From Labedaea rhizosphaerae (lineage in GTDB: Bacteria > Actinomycetota > Actinomycetes > Mycobacteriales > Pseudonocardiaceae): a stretch of 64,000 nucleotides of DNA. Each line of letters opens with the position of its first letter. The first letter of the stretch is position 1. The position numbers and the translations under genes are program-made. Below, piece after piece: positions 1 to 7,941 of the stretch. The stretch is taken from the NCBI RefSeq assembly GCF_004362825.1, contig NZ_SNXZ01000009.1:1-64000 (forward strand), given 5' to 3'. The notes under the pieces are model-generated. The model ran no database searches, was not told the origin of the DNA, and was given only the letters and a program-made list of their open reading frames with translations.

Positions 1-2
1 CA

Positions 3-65
3 ACCGGCACCCTCTACGACGAGGCGACCGCCTGGTCGCATCACGCCGAGAACGTTGCGGCTTGA
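3..65 (+). CDS. C-terminal fragment of an unidentified protein (5' end outside window)
   Basis: Frame 3 is open from the window edge to a TGA at 63-65 and encodes a 20-residue tail (TGTLYDEATAWSHHAENVAA). Nearly every codon ends in G or C, as expected for a real gene here. The end lies 23 bases from the stop of the next, convergent gene. Too little is visible to name a family, and it could still be a chance open frame. Confidence 0.45.
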   Translation, partial: TGTLYDEATAWSHHAENVAA

Positions 66-88
66 CATTTCAGCTCCTGGGATGTCTC

Positions 89-1135
89 TCAGGCGTTCGC
101 CAGTTCCCATGCGTCCTTGATGACCGCCCGCAGCTGGTCCGGGTCGAGGTTGGCTGCTTCGGGGAATTCGCTGACCAGGGCGTCGATCCGCTCCCGGGTG
201 ACGTATTGGGCCGCCCCGTCCGGCAATGCCTCCTCGACGATCGTGCTGACTTCCTGGTGGAGCTCGGCCACCTTTTCCTCGTCGAGCAGGCCCGTGGCGG
301 ATTCGGTGCCGCTGACGTCGAAGCCGAATTCTTTGAGTTTGGCGATCCGGGTTGCCGGGTCGTCCGCGTTGAGCGGGTCGAGGTGCTGGTAGGCGATGGC
401 GTAGAGGTCTGGGTTGACCGTGTTGGTGACCTGGTAGAACCAGTCGCGGTATTGGCCCCAGGTTTCTTCGGTGCCGTCCCAGTTCACCCACTGCGGGCCG
501 AATTGGTCGACTGCCTGCTGCCACAGTTCGGCTTCGTCGGGCGGCGCCGCGGCGGCTTCGGGCGCGGTGGCTTGGATGCCACTGACGTCGAAGCCGAATT
601 CCTTGAGTTTGGCGATCCGGGTCGCCGGATCGTCCGCGTTGAGCGGGTCGAGGTGCTGGTAGGCGACGGCGTAGAGGTCCGGGTTGACGGCGTTGGTGAC
701 CTGGTAGAACCAGTCGCGGTATTGGGCCCAGGTTTCTTCGGTGCCGTCCCAGTTCACCCACTGCGGTCCGAACTGGTCGACCGCCTGCTGCCACAACTCG
801 GCTTCTCCCGAAGAGCCGGCGACTTCCTCGCTCGCATCACCGGCCGAGCGAGCGGCCTCGTCGAGTTGCTTGAACTCCGGGACCAGTTCGTCGAGGCTTT
901 CCCCGGCCACCTTGCCGAGCAGATCGCTCTGTCCCGTCTCGTCGACGCAGGTGATCAGCACCTCGCCCGCGCGCCCGAATCCCTCCCGGTCGAAGGCGGA
1001 CTGGAGTTCCGCGGCTTCGGCATCGGCGTTGGCGTGGACGACGGCGAAGAACCGCTCCGGGTCGTCGACTTCTTCGTTCCACTCGGTGAGCCGGGTGGTG
1101 AACTCGACGAGCAGTTCCGTGACTTGGCTGTCCAT
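89..1135 (-). CDS. Protein with a duplicated 90-residue tryptophan/tyrosine-rich module
   Basis: A 348-residue, acidic, soluble protein with no signal peptide or membrane segment. ATG at 1135 is chosen because a GGAGG ribosome site lies about 9 bases upstream; an in-frame extension to 1252 is possible but has no such site. Three parts are visible. The N-terminal domain (about 1-105) is helical. Two nearly identical modules follow at about 111-186 and 201-276, each containing WVNWDGTEETW, YRDWFYQVTN and YQHLDPLNADDP. The C-terminal helical region is rich in Glu and Asp. The modules match at 73 of 76 residues. I do not recognise the family. The module has the look of a small protein-protein interaction domain (inference). 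It stands alone, convergent to the fragment on its left and divergent from the thiolase operon. Confidence 0.8.
   Translation of the reverse strand: MDSQVTELLVEFTTRLTEWNEEVDDPERFFAVVHANADAEAAELQSAFDREGFGRAGEVLITCVDETGQSDLLGKVAGESLDELVPEFKQLDEAARSAGDASEEVAGSSGEAELWQQAVDQFGPQWVNWDGTEETWAQYRDWFYQVTNAVNPDLYAVAYQHLDPLNADDPATRIAKLKEFGFDVSGIQATAPEAAAAPPDEAELWQQAVDQFGPQWVNWDGTEETWGQYRDWFYQVTNTVNPDLYAIAYQHLDPLNADDPATRIAKLKEFGFDVSGTESATGLLDEEKVAELHQEVSTIVEEALPDGAAQYVTRERIDALVSEFPEAANLDPDQLRAVIKDAWELANA
311..808 (-). repeat. 270-bp tandem duplication inside a gene
   Basis: About 228 bp of each 270-bp period is nearly identical: copy A lies at about 311-538 and copy B at about 581-808. The period is exactly 90 codons, so the reading frame is kept. 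The near identity at DNA level points to recent duplication or gene conversion. The linkers between modules are not conserved and are Ala/Pro-rich. Confidence 0.9.
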
Positions 1136-1390
1136 GGACACGTCCCTCCGGTGGTCAGCGGACCGGGGCGGTGGCGAAGTTGCGGGGTCGCCAGTGGCAT
1201 CCAGGCTTCTCGATCCAGGCCACTCGATCAGCGCTGTTCCGGCCGGTTCCACGGTCAGGAAAAGCTGTCCTGGTGGGCAACGAGGTCGCTCGAAGGTGAC
1301 GGGAGGCTGCCCGCGGCAAGACGGGTGGCGGTCAGAGAAGGCGCGGCGAACCCACCGTTATGCCGTCTGGCCTGCTCACTCTGTTGTCTG

Positions 1391-1406
1391 TACTCTGCGA
1401 CCCGTG
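1391..1406 (+). promoter_or_regulatory. Possible leaderless promoter of the thiolase operon
   Basis: TACTCT (1391-1396) fits the actinobacterial -10 pattern TANNNT and sits 7 bases before the GTG start at 1404, which has no ribosome site. No good -35 hexamer is visible. The rest of the gap 1136-1403 shows no gene. Confidence 0.4.
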
Positions 1407-2624
1407 GGCACGGTACACGTCCTTGGCGGCTACCAGACGGACTTCGCGCACAACTGGTCCCGAGCGGGCGACGACTTCTCGGACCTGGTGCGCCAGACAG
1501 TGCGCGGCACCCTCGCGTGTGCCGCGATCCAGGCCTCGGACATCGAGGTGATCCACGTCGGCAACGCCTTCGGCGAGCTCTTCTGCGGCCAAGGTCAGCT
1601 GGGCGCGATGGCGGCCACGGTCTGCGAGGAGCTGTGGGGCGTCCCGGCGAGCAGGCACGAGGCGGCCTGCGCGTCCGGCAGCGTCGCGGTGCTCGCCGCC
1701 ATGGCCGACCTGGAGGCCGGCCGCTACGACTGCGCACTGGTGCTGGGCGCCGAGCTGGAGAAGACGGTGCCCGGCGACGAGGCCGCGCACATCCTCGGCG
1801 CGGCCGCGTGGGTGGGACACGAGGGCGACCAGGCGCGGTTCCTCTGGCCGGCGATGTTCGCCGAGCTCGCCGACGAGTACGACCGCCGCTTCGGCCTCGA
1901 CGACACCTACCTGCACGCCATTGCCGAGCTCAACCACCGCAACGCCCGCGACAACCCGAACGCGCAGACGCGGTCGTGGACCTTCGACGACACCGCGTTC
2001 ACCAGCGACGACGACGCCAACCCGGTGGTCGAGGGCCGGGTGCGGCGCAACGACTGCAGCCAGATGACCGACGGCGCGGCCGGCGTGGTCCTGGTGTCCG
2101 ACCGCTACCTGCGGGCGCACCCCGAGGCGGCCGCCGACATCTCGACCATCGAGGGCTGGGGCCACCGCACGGCCGGGTTGTCCTTGCGCCGCAAGCTCGA
2201 ACGCAGCAAGGACGAGCCCTACGTGTTGCCGCACGTGCGGGCCGCCATCGAGGACGCCTACCGGCGGGCGGGCATCGGCGTGGACGCCCTCGACGGCATC
2301 GAGGTGCACGACTGCTTCGCCATGTCGGAGTACCTGGCGCTCGACCACTTCGGCCTCACCGAGCCGGGCGCGAGCTGGCAGGCGGTCGCCGAGGGGGCGC
2401 TGGCCCGCGACGGCCGGACGCCGGTCAACCCGGGTGGCGGCCTGATCGGCGGCGGTCACCCGGTCGGCGCCACCGGCGTGCGGATGCTGCTGGACGTGCA
2501 CAAGCAGGTGGTCGGCGGGGCCGGGTCCTACCAGGTGCCGGGCGCGAACCGGTTCGCGCTGCTCAACATCGGCGGCAGCGCGACGACCACGGTCTGCCTG
2601 GTCGTCGGCGTGGGGGAGGGCTGA
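1404..2624 (+). CDS. Thiolase-like protein (SCP-x/lipid-transfer type acetyl-CoA acyltransferase)
   Basis: A 406-residue thiolase-fold protein. The nucleophile motif EAACASGSVAV is near residue 88, VHDCFAMSEY near 302, and GGGHPVGATG, carrying the catalytic His, near 350. The C-terminal Cys of classical biosynthetic thiolases (CxG) is not evident, which places it with SCP2/SCP-x-like thiolases that often act on branched, steroid-like or aromatic acyl-CoAs. GTG at 1404 is preferred because of the -10 match upstream; the start is otherwise uncertain. It opens an operon with a carotenoid-cleavage-type oxygenase, a regulator and an acyl-CoA ligase, so it probably shortens an acyl-CoA made by the ligase (inference). 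Confidence 0.85.
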   Translation: MGTVHVLGGYQTDFAHNWSRAGDDFSDLVRQTVRGTLACAAIQASDIEVIHVGNAFGELFCGQGQLGAMAATVCEELWGVPASRHEAACASGSVAVLAAMADLEAGRYDCALVLGAELEKTVPGDEAAHILGAAAWVGHEGDQARFLWPAMFAELADEYDRRFGLDDTYLHAIAELNHRNARDNPNAQTRSWTFDDTAFTSDDDANPVVEGRVRRNDCSQMTDGAAGVVLVSDRYLRAHPEAAADISTIEGWGHRTAGLSLRRKLERSKDEPYVLPHVRAAIEDAYRRAGIGVDALDGIEVHDCFAMSEYLALDHFGLTEPGASWQAVAEGALARDGRTPVNPGGGLIGGGHPVGATGVRMLLDVHKQVVGGAGSYQVPGANRFALLNIGGSATTTVCLVVGVGEG

Positions 2625-2627
2625 GGC

Positions 2628-4100
2628 ATGGACGTGGAGGTGCTCGGGCACGTGCTCAGCACGCTGCCCGAGGACGACGACCACCCGTACCGCAGCGGGC
2701 CGTGGCGCCCGCAGCGGGTGGAGCGCGCGGCCGAGAACCTCGAGGTGGTCGGCGAGCTGCCCGCGGACCTCGCCGGCGTCTACCTGCGCAACACCGAGAA
2801 CCCGGTGCACCCGGCGTTCGAGGCCTACCACCCGTTCGACGGCGACGGCATGGTGCACGTGGTCGGCTTCCGGGACGGGAAGGCGTTCTACCGCAACAAG
2901 TTCGTCCGCACCGACGGGTTCCTGGCCGAGCAGGACGCGGGCAAGTCGCTGTGGGCCGGGCTGGCCGAACACCCCGAGCACGCGTTGCGCGAGGACGGCT
3001 GGGGCGCGCGGGGCCGGATGAAGGACGCCTCGTCCACCGACGTGGTCGTGCACGCGGGGCAGGCGCTGACCAGCTTCTACCAGTGCGGTGAGCTCTACCG
3101 GCTCGACCCGCTCACCCTCGACACGCTCGGCAAGTCTCCGTGGGCGCCGAGCTGCGGCGTCTCCGCGCACACCAAGGTCGACGGGCACACCGGTGAGCTG
3201 CTGTTCTTCAACTACAGCAAGGAAACGCCGTACCTGAACTACGGCGTGGTGGACGCGGACTCCCGCCTGGTGCACTACACCGGGATCGACCTGCCTGGCC
3301 CCCGCCTGCCGCACGACATGGCGTTCACCGAGAACTACGCGATCCTCAACGACTGCCCGCTGTTCTGGGAGCCCGAACTGCTGGCCGGCGGCGTGCACGC
3401 CGTCCGGTTCCACCCGGAGCTGCCGATGCGGCTCGGCGTGCTGCCGCGGCACGGCGACGGCAGCGAGATCCGGTGGTTCGAGGCCGCGGCCACGTATGTC
3501 CTGCACTGGGTGAACGCCTACGAGGACGGCGACGAGATCGTGCTCGACGGGTTCTTCCAGGGCGATCCGGAAGGACGTGAGGCGCATTTCCCGGGCGACC
3601 AGCGCTACGCGCGGATGTTCCGGATGCTCTCCATCGACGGCATGCAGACCCGCCTGCACCGCTGGCGGCTGAACCTGGTGACCGGCGAGGTCCGTGAGGA
3701 GCAGCTCTCCGGCTCGCTCACCGAGTTCGGCATGATCAACCCGAACGTCGGCGGCCGCGGCCACCGCTACACCTACGCCAGCTCAGGTGAACCGGGTTGG
3801 TTCCTGTTCGACGGCATCGTGCGCCACGACGTGCTGACCGGAACCGAGCAGCGCTACCGCTACGGTCCAGGCGTGTTCGGCAGCGAGACCGCGATGGCGC
3901 CGCGACCGGGTGGCGTGGACGAGGACGACGGTTACCTGATCACGATCACCACGGACGTGAACCGCGACCTTTCCGAATGCCTGGTGTTCGACGCGGCGAA
4001 CATCGCCGACGGGCCGGTCGCACGGATCCGGCTCCCGGAACGGGTGTCGAGTGGTACCCACGCGACGTGGGCGTCGAGCGCGGAACTGCCGGGATGGTGA
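2628..4100 (+). CDS. Carotenoid-cleavage/lignostilbene dioxygenase family protein
   Basis: A 490-residue RPE65/CCD-family protein, a seven-bladed propeller with a non-haem iron held by four His. The four expected His are all present and correctly spaced: SAHTKVDGH (about 180), LPHDMAFTENY (about 228), LHWVNAYEDGDEI (about 292) and GTHATW (about 477). HPFDGDGMVH near the N-terminus is a family hallmark. These enzymes cleave C=C bonds of carotenoids, apocarotenoids or stilbenes with O2. The substrate cannot be read from sequence; the neighbouring acyl-CoA ligase and thiolase favour a phenylpropanoid or stilbene-like compound being degraded (inference). ATG lies 3 bases after the thiolase stop behind GGGGAGGG. 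Confidence 0.9.
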   Translation: MDVEVLGHVLSTLPEDDDHPYRSGPWRPQRVERAAENLEVVGELPADLAGVYLRNTENPVHPAFEAYHPFDGDGMVHVVGFRDGKAFYRNKFVRTDGFLAEQDAGKSLWAGLAEHPEHALREDGWGARGRMKDASSTDVVVHAGQALTSFYQCGELYRLDPLTLDTLGKSPWAPSCGVSAHTKVDGHTGELLFFNYSKETPYLNYGVVDADSRLVHYTGIDLPGPRLPHDMAFTENYAILNDCPLFWEPELLAGGVHAVRFHPELPMRLGVLPRHGDGSEIRWFEAAATYVLHWVNAYEDGDEIVLDGFFQGDPEGREAHFPGDQRYARMFRMLSIDGMQTRLHRWRLNLVTGEVREEQLSGSLTEFGMINPNVGGRGHRYTYASSGEPGWFLFDGIVRHDVLTGTEQRYRYGPGVFGSETAMAPRPGGVDEDDGYLITITTDVNRDLSECLVFDAANIADGPVARIRLPERVSSGTHATWASSAELPGW

Positions 4101-4104
4101 CACG

Positions 4105-5043
4105 GTGGTGATCCATCCACCGGACCAGCCGAGCCTGCTGGAACCGGGCGGGGACAACGCGGTCGCGTACGCGGTCGGCATCACCGCCGACGAGTGGACG
4201 CTGCTGATCATGCGCCAGGCGCTGTCCGGGCGCCCGCAACGCTACGGCGAGCTGCGGGAGCGGCTGCCCATCTCCGATGCGATGCTGGCCGCCCGGCTGC
4301 GCATGCTGACCGGCTACGGCTTGCTGCGTGCCGAGGAGTACACAACGGCCCCGCGCCGCTACGAGTACGTGGTGACCCAGCGCGGCGCGGGGCTCTGGCC
4401 GGTGCTGATCGGCATCTGGGCGTGGGAGCGGCGCTGGGTGCCCGGCCAGGCCGAGCACCTGCCGTTGATGCGCCACGCGGCGTGCGGGGAGATCGCCGAC
4501 CCGCGGCTGCACTGCGGCACGTGCGGTGCACCGGCGAACCTGGACGACGTGTGCGGGCGGTTCGGGCCGAGCTGGTCGTGGCGGCGCTCGGTGCCGAAGG
4601 TGCCGACCCGCCGGCGTGGGGCGGCCTCGGGCAGCGGCGACTTCGCCGCGACGCTGGCGTTGATCGGCAACCGGTGGGCGGTCTCGCTGATCGGCGCGAT
4701 CATGCTGGGTACCCACCGCTTCGGCGAGTTGCGCAAGCTGACCGGCGCACCCGCACCCGTCGTGTCCCAGCGACTGCGGACGTTCACCGAGTCGGGGGCG
4801 CTGGCCGCCGGACCTGACGGCGGATACTTCCTGACCGAGCAGGGCCGCGACTTCTTCGGCGTCATCGCCTGCTGCCTGCGCTGGGGTGCGCAGTGGTTCG
4901 TCTCACCGGAAGGGCCTGCCTTGACGTTGATCCACCGCGACGACCACGAGTTCGCCGCGTCCCTGCACTGCGACCAGTGCGACCAGGCCCTGGCCGGTGC
5001 CGACATCCGCGAGCTGTCGCCCGCCGCGGTGGGCAGCCGGTGA
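4105..5043 (+). CDS. Tandem HxlR-family transcriptional regulator
   Basis: A 312-residue protein with two HxlR-type winged-helix domains, at about 15-105 and 185-275. In both, W(A/T)LLIM or WAVSLIG starts the first helix and RYGELR or RFGELR precedes the recognition helix. Between and after the domains are paired cysteines (CGTCGAPANLDDVC and CDQCDQ) that may bind a metal. HxlR proteins normally dimerise; a two-domain chain could bind one operator alone. GTG at 4105 (or 4108) starts just after the dioxygenase stop, and the end overlaps the ligase start (GTGA). It probably controls this operon in response to the substrate or its CoA ester (inference). Confidence 0.85.
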   Translation: MVIHPPDQPSLLEPGGDNAVAYAVGITADEWTLLIMRQALSGRPQRYGELRERLPISDAMLAARLRMLTGYGLLRAEEYTTAPRRYEYVVTQRGAGLWPVLIGIWAWERRWVPGQAEHLPLMRHAACGEIADPRLHCGTCGAPANLDDVCGRFGPSWSWRRSVPKVPTRRRGAASGSGDFAATLALIGNRWAVSLIGAIMLGTHRFGELRKLTGAPAPVVSQRLRTFTESGALAAGPDGGYFLTEQGRDFFGVIACCLRWGAQWFVSPEGPALTLIHRDDHEFAASLHCDQCDQALAGADIRELSPAAVGSR

Positions 5044-6668
5044 CCGGCCTGCACCCGCCGGAGCGGGTCGCCGACTACACCGCCCGTGGCTGGTGGACCC
5101 CGGACACGATGGACGATCTGTTCCGGGCCCGGGTGGCCGAGCGCGCGGACGCCCTCGCGGTCGTCGACCCGGCGAACAAGCTGGACCTGGTCGGCACGGA
5201 ACCGCTGCGGCTGACCTGGACCGAGCTGGCGGCCGAGGTGGACCGACTGGCCACCGGGCTGGTGCGGCGCGGCCTGGGCGCCGGCGACGTGCTGGCCGTG
5301 CAGTTGCCGAACACCGTCGAGCTCGTCGCGGTGTACTTCGCGGCGTGGCGGCTCGGCGTGGTGGTGTGCCCGCTGCCCGTGCAGTTCCGCGCCTACGAGC
5401 AGCGCGGGCTCACCGCGTCCGCCGGCGCGGTCGGGTTCGTCACGACCCGCCGGATCGGTAAGCGGGCCCACGCCGTGGAAGCGGCCGAGGTCCTCGACAT
5501 TCCCGTGTGGACCGTCGACGATCGGCCGGACACGGGCGAGGGGGTCAGGTCGCACCCGGTCGACCCGAACGACCCGGTGACGCTGTGCTGGACATCCGGC
5601 ACCGAAGGCGCCCCGAAGGGGGTGCCGCGCTGTGCCTACGACTGGCTGGCCATCGGCCGGGGCACGGCGGGCTCCGCCCAGGTGAGCCGGGGCGACGTGC
5701 TGCTCAACCCGTTCCCCATGGTCAACATGGCGGGGATCTCCGGGGTGTTCCTGCCGTGGTTGCTGACCGGCGCGGTGCTCGTGCAACACCACCCGTTCGA
5801 CCTGCCGACGTTCCTGCGCCAGGTGATGACCGAGCGGATCACGTACACCGTCGCGCCGCCGGCGTTGCTCAGCCTGTTGCTGGCCAAGCCCGAAATCCTG
5901 TCCGATGTGGACATCTCGTCGCTGCGGCTGATCGGCTCGGGCGCGGCCCCGCTGCCACCGGACATGGTGCGTGGCTGGCAGGAGACGCACGGCATCGGCG
6001 TGGTGAACTTCTTCGGCTCCAACGAAGGCACGGCACTGGTCACCAGCCCGGTCGACGTGCCGGACCCCGTGCAACGGGCGTCGTACTTCCCGCGCTACGG
6101 CGTGCCGGGCTTCACGTGGACGTCGCCGGTCGCGGACAGCACGTCGCTGCGGCTGGTCGACCTGCGCAGCGGTGCGGACATCACCGAGCCGGGCGTGCCG
6201 GGCGAGCTGCGGCTGAAGGGCCCCACCGTGTTCGCCGGATACCACGGCGAACCCGGCAAGGTGCCGGACCCGTTCGACGACAAGGGATACCTCCGCACCG
6301 GCGACGTGTTCGAGATCGCCGGACAGGCGGGGGAGTTCCTCCGGTACGTGGACCGGGCGAACGACATCGTGAACCGCGGCGGCATGAACATCTCAGCCGC
6401 CGAGCTGGAAGGCATGCTCGGCGCGATGCCGTCGATCGCCGACGTCGCGGTCATCGGCTACCCGGACCCCATCCTGACCGAACGGGTCTGCGCGGTCGTG
6501 GTGCCCGAGGCGTTCGCGACGCTCACCCTCGACATGGTGGTGGCTTACCTGCGCGAGGCCGGGGTCGCCTCGTTCAAGCTGCCCGAACGCCTGGAAGTCG
6601 TGGCCGAGCTGCCGCGCAACCCGACCGGCAAGGTGGCCAAGCGCGAGCTGCGGGCACGGTTCGCGTGA
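5040..6668 (+). CDS. AMP-forming acyl-CoA synthetase (class I adenylate-forming)
   Basis: A 542-residue ANL-superfamily ligase that activates a carboxylic acid as acyl-AMP and then acyl-CoA. Visible motifs are the A3 P-loop CWTSGTEGAPKG (about 185), A5 FGSNEGTA, A7 GYLRTGDVF, A8 RYVDRANDIVNRGG and the A10 lysine in RNPTGKVAKREL near the C-terminus. The sequence resembles aryl/cycloalkyl acid ligases such as 2,3-dihydroxybenzoate or cyclohexanecarboxylate ligases rather than long-chain fatty acid ligases; that ranking is by eye. The GTG start overlaps the regulator stop and its own stop overlaps the creatininase start, so translation is coupled on both sides. Confidence 0.88.
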   Translation: MTGLHPPERVADYTARGWWTPDTMDDLFRARVAERADALAVVDPANKLDLVGTEPLRLTWTELAAEVDRLATGLVRRGLGAGDVLAVQLPNTVELVAVYFAAWRLGVVVCPLPVQFRAYEQRGLTASAGAVGFVTTRRIGKRAHAVEAAEVLDIPVWTVDDRPDTGEGVRSHPVDPNDPVTLCWTSGTEGAPKGVPRCAYDWLAIGRGTAGSAQVSRGDVLLNPFPMVNMAGISGVFLPWLLTGAVLVQHHPFDLPTFLRQVMTERITYTVAPPALLSLLLAKPEILSDVDISSLRLIGSGAAPLPPDMVRGWQETHGIGVVNFFGSNEGTALVTSPVDVPDPVQRASYFPRYGVPGFTWTSPVADSTSLRLVDLRSGADITEPGVPGELRLKGPTVFAGYHGEPGKVPDPFDDKGYLRTGDVFEIAGQAGEFLRYVDRANDIVNRGGMNISAAELEGMLGAMPSIADVAVIGYPDPILTERVCAVVVPEAFATLTLDMVVAYLREAGVASFKLPERLEVVAELPRNPTGKVAKRELRARFA

Positions 6669-7360
6669 TCCTGCCCTCGACCACGAGCACCGAGGTGGCA
6701 GCCGTGCGCCCCGCTGTCGCCGTGTTGCCGATCGGCAGCTTCGAGCAACACGGCGCGATCCTGCCGCTGGCCACCGACACGGTGGTGGCGTGTGCGGTCG
6801 CCGACGCGATCGCCGCGGCCTACCCGGTGCTGCGCCTGCCACCGATCACCATCTCCTGCTCGCACGAGCACGCCGGCTGGCCGGGCACGGTCAGCATCTC
6901 GGCGACCACGCTGGCGGCCGTGGTCACCGACATCGCCGCGTCGCTGCGTGAGTCCGGTGTGGACAAGCTGGTCCTGGTCAACGGCCACGGCGGCAACTAC
7001 GTGCTGGGCAACGTGGTGCAGGAAAGCCGCGGGGCCATGGCGTTGTTCCCGACCGAGGTCGACTGGCTGCGGGCGCGGGCCGAGGGTGGCGTCGAGACGG
7101 GGCCGGACCTCGACATGCACGCGGGGGAGCTGGAAACGTCGCTGCTGCTGCACGCGCGGCCGGAACTGGTCGACCCGCAGTACGCCGAGCACGACCACCT
7201 CGCGCCGGACCGCAACCTGCTGCTCACGCTCGGAATGGCCGCCTACACCGAGTCCGGCGTGGTCGGGCGGCCGTCCCTGGCATCGGCGGCCAAGGGCGCG
7301 GCCGCGTTGGCGAGCCTGGTCGCCGCGTTCGCCGAGGTGCTGGCCGCGTTTCAGAGGTGA
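6665..7360 (+). CDS. Creatininase-family amidohydrolase, possible FAPy deformylase
   Basis: A 231-residue creatininase-fold metalloenzyme. Metal and catalytic residues typical of the family are present: IGSFEQHGAILPLATDT near the N-terminus, SCSHEHAGWPGT, VNGHGGN and DMHAGELETS. The family includes creatinine amidohydrolase, mycofactocin MftE and the archaeal ArfB formamide hydrolase, which deformylates the GTP-derived formylaminopyrimidine. ArfB-like chemistry fits best because the convergent neighbour, sharing ten bases at the 3' end, is a GTP cyclohydrolase II paralogue predicted to leave the formyl group on (inference). No other mycofactocin gene is nearby. The GTG start overlaps the ligase stop, so it is expressed with the ligase operon. 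Confidence 0.75.
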   Translation: MILPSTTSTEVAAVRPAVAVLPIGSFEQHGAILPLATDTVVACAVADAIAAAYPVLRLPPITISCSHEHAGWPGTVSISATTLAAVVTDIAASLRESGVDKLVLVNGHGGNYVLGNVVQESRGAMALFPTEVDWLRARAEGGVETGPDLDMHAGELETSLLLHARPELVDPQYAEHDHLAPDRNLLLTLGMAAYTESGVVGRPSLASAAKGAAALASLVAAFAEVLAAFQR

Positions 7361-7941
7361 GGCAGCCAGTGGTCCATCCGCTCGCGCTTGGTGAGCAGGT
7401 AGGGCAGGTTCTCGGCGTTCGGCTCGACCAGCAGCGGCACCCGGTCGGCCACGTGGATCCCGTTGTCGCGCAGGGAGTTCAGCTTCGCCGGGTTGTTCGA
7501 CAGCAGGCGCACGGAGCAGACGCCGAGGTCGTGCAGGATGTCGGCGGCGACCCGGTAGTCGCGGGCGTCGACCGGCAGGCCCAGCGCCAGATTCGCCTCG
7601 ACGGTGTCGAGCCCTTCCTCCTGCAACCGCATGGCCTGCAGCTTGGCCAGCAGTCCGATGCCCCGGCCCTCGTGGCCCCGCAGGTAGATCAGGATCCCGT
7701 CGGGCGCGGCGGCGATCGCGGCCAACGCGGCGGTGAGCTGGTCACCGCACTCGCACCGCAGTGAACCGAATGCGTCGCCGGTCAGGCATTCCGAGTGCAG
7801 CCGGGTCAGCACGGGCTGGGCCGTCAGGTCGCCGTGGATCAGGGCCAGGTGCTCGTGCCCGGAGCCGTCGAGGTAGCCGATCACCCGGAACTCGCCGTAG
7901 CGGGTGGGCAACCGGATCTCCACGCCGCGCCTCGTCGTCAT
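7351..7941 (-). CDS. GTP cyclohydrolase II paralogue with Tyr-to-Met active-site change
   Basis: A 196-residue RibA-type protein that opens the imidazole ring of GTP. The zinc cysteines are intact (Cys52, Cys63, Cys65 in SECLTGDAFGSLRCECG), as is RGHEGRGIGL. The position equal to Tyr105 of E. coli RibA, in the stretch KIRAYALQDQG, is Met104 here (AKLQAMRLQEEG). In Streptomyces coelicolor, published work as I recall it showed that a RibA paralogue with Met here yields the formylated pyrimidine (FAPy) instead of the riboflavin precursor. I therefore infer a FAPy-forming enzyme, not riboflavin synthesis; no other rib gene is nearby. It is last in a five-gene minus-strand operon, coupled by ATGA to the membrane protein before it. 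Confidence 0.85.
   Translation of the reverse strand: MTTRRGVEIRLPTRYGEFRVIGYLDGSGHEHLALIHGDLTAQPVLTRLHSECLTGDAFGSLRCECGDQLTAALAAIAAAPDGILIYLRGHEGRGIGLLAKLQAMRLQEEGLDTVEANLALGLPVDARDYRVAADILHDLGVCSVRLLSNNPAKLNSLRDNGIHVADRVPLLVEPNAENLPYLLTKRERMDHWLPHL

Noticed and set aside
311-808. CRISPR-like repeat array
   Set aside because: Only two long copies in frame within a coding sequence, with no short regularly spaced repeats; no CRISPR array or cas gene was seen anywhere.
62-3091. A very long plus-strand open frame (about 1000 codons) at the left end
   Set aside because: It runs antisense through the duplicated-module gene and out of frame through the thiolase. The protein is Arg/Gly/Ala low-complexity, a typical high-GC shadow frame.
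6665-7360. Creatininase homologue as MftE of a mycofactocin system
   Set aside because: No mftA-D, mftF or related genes are in the window; the GTP cyclohydrolase neighbour gives a better explanation.
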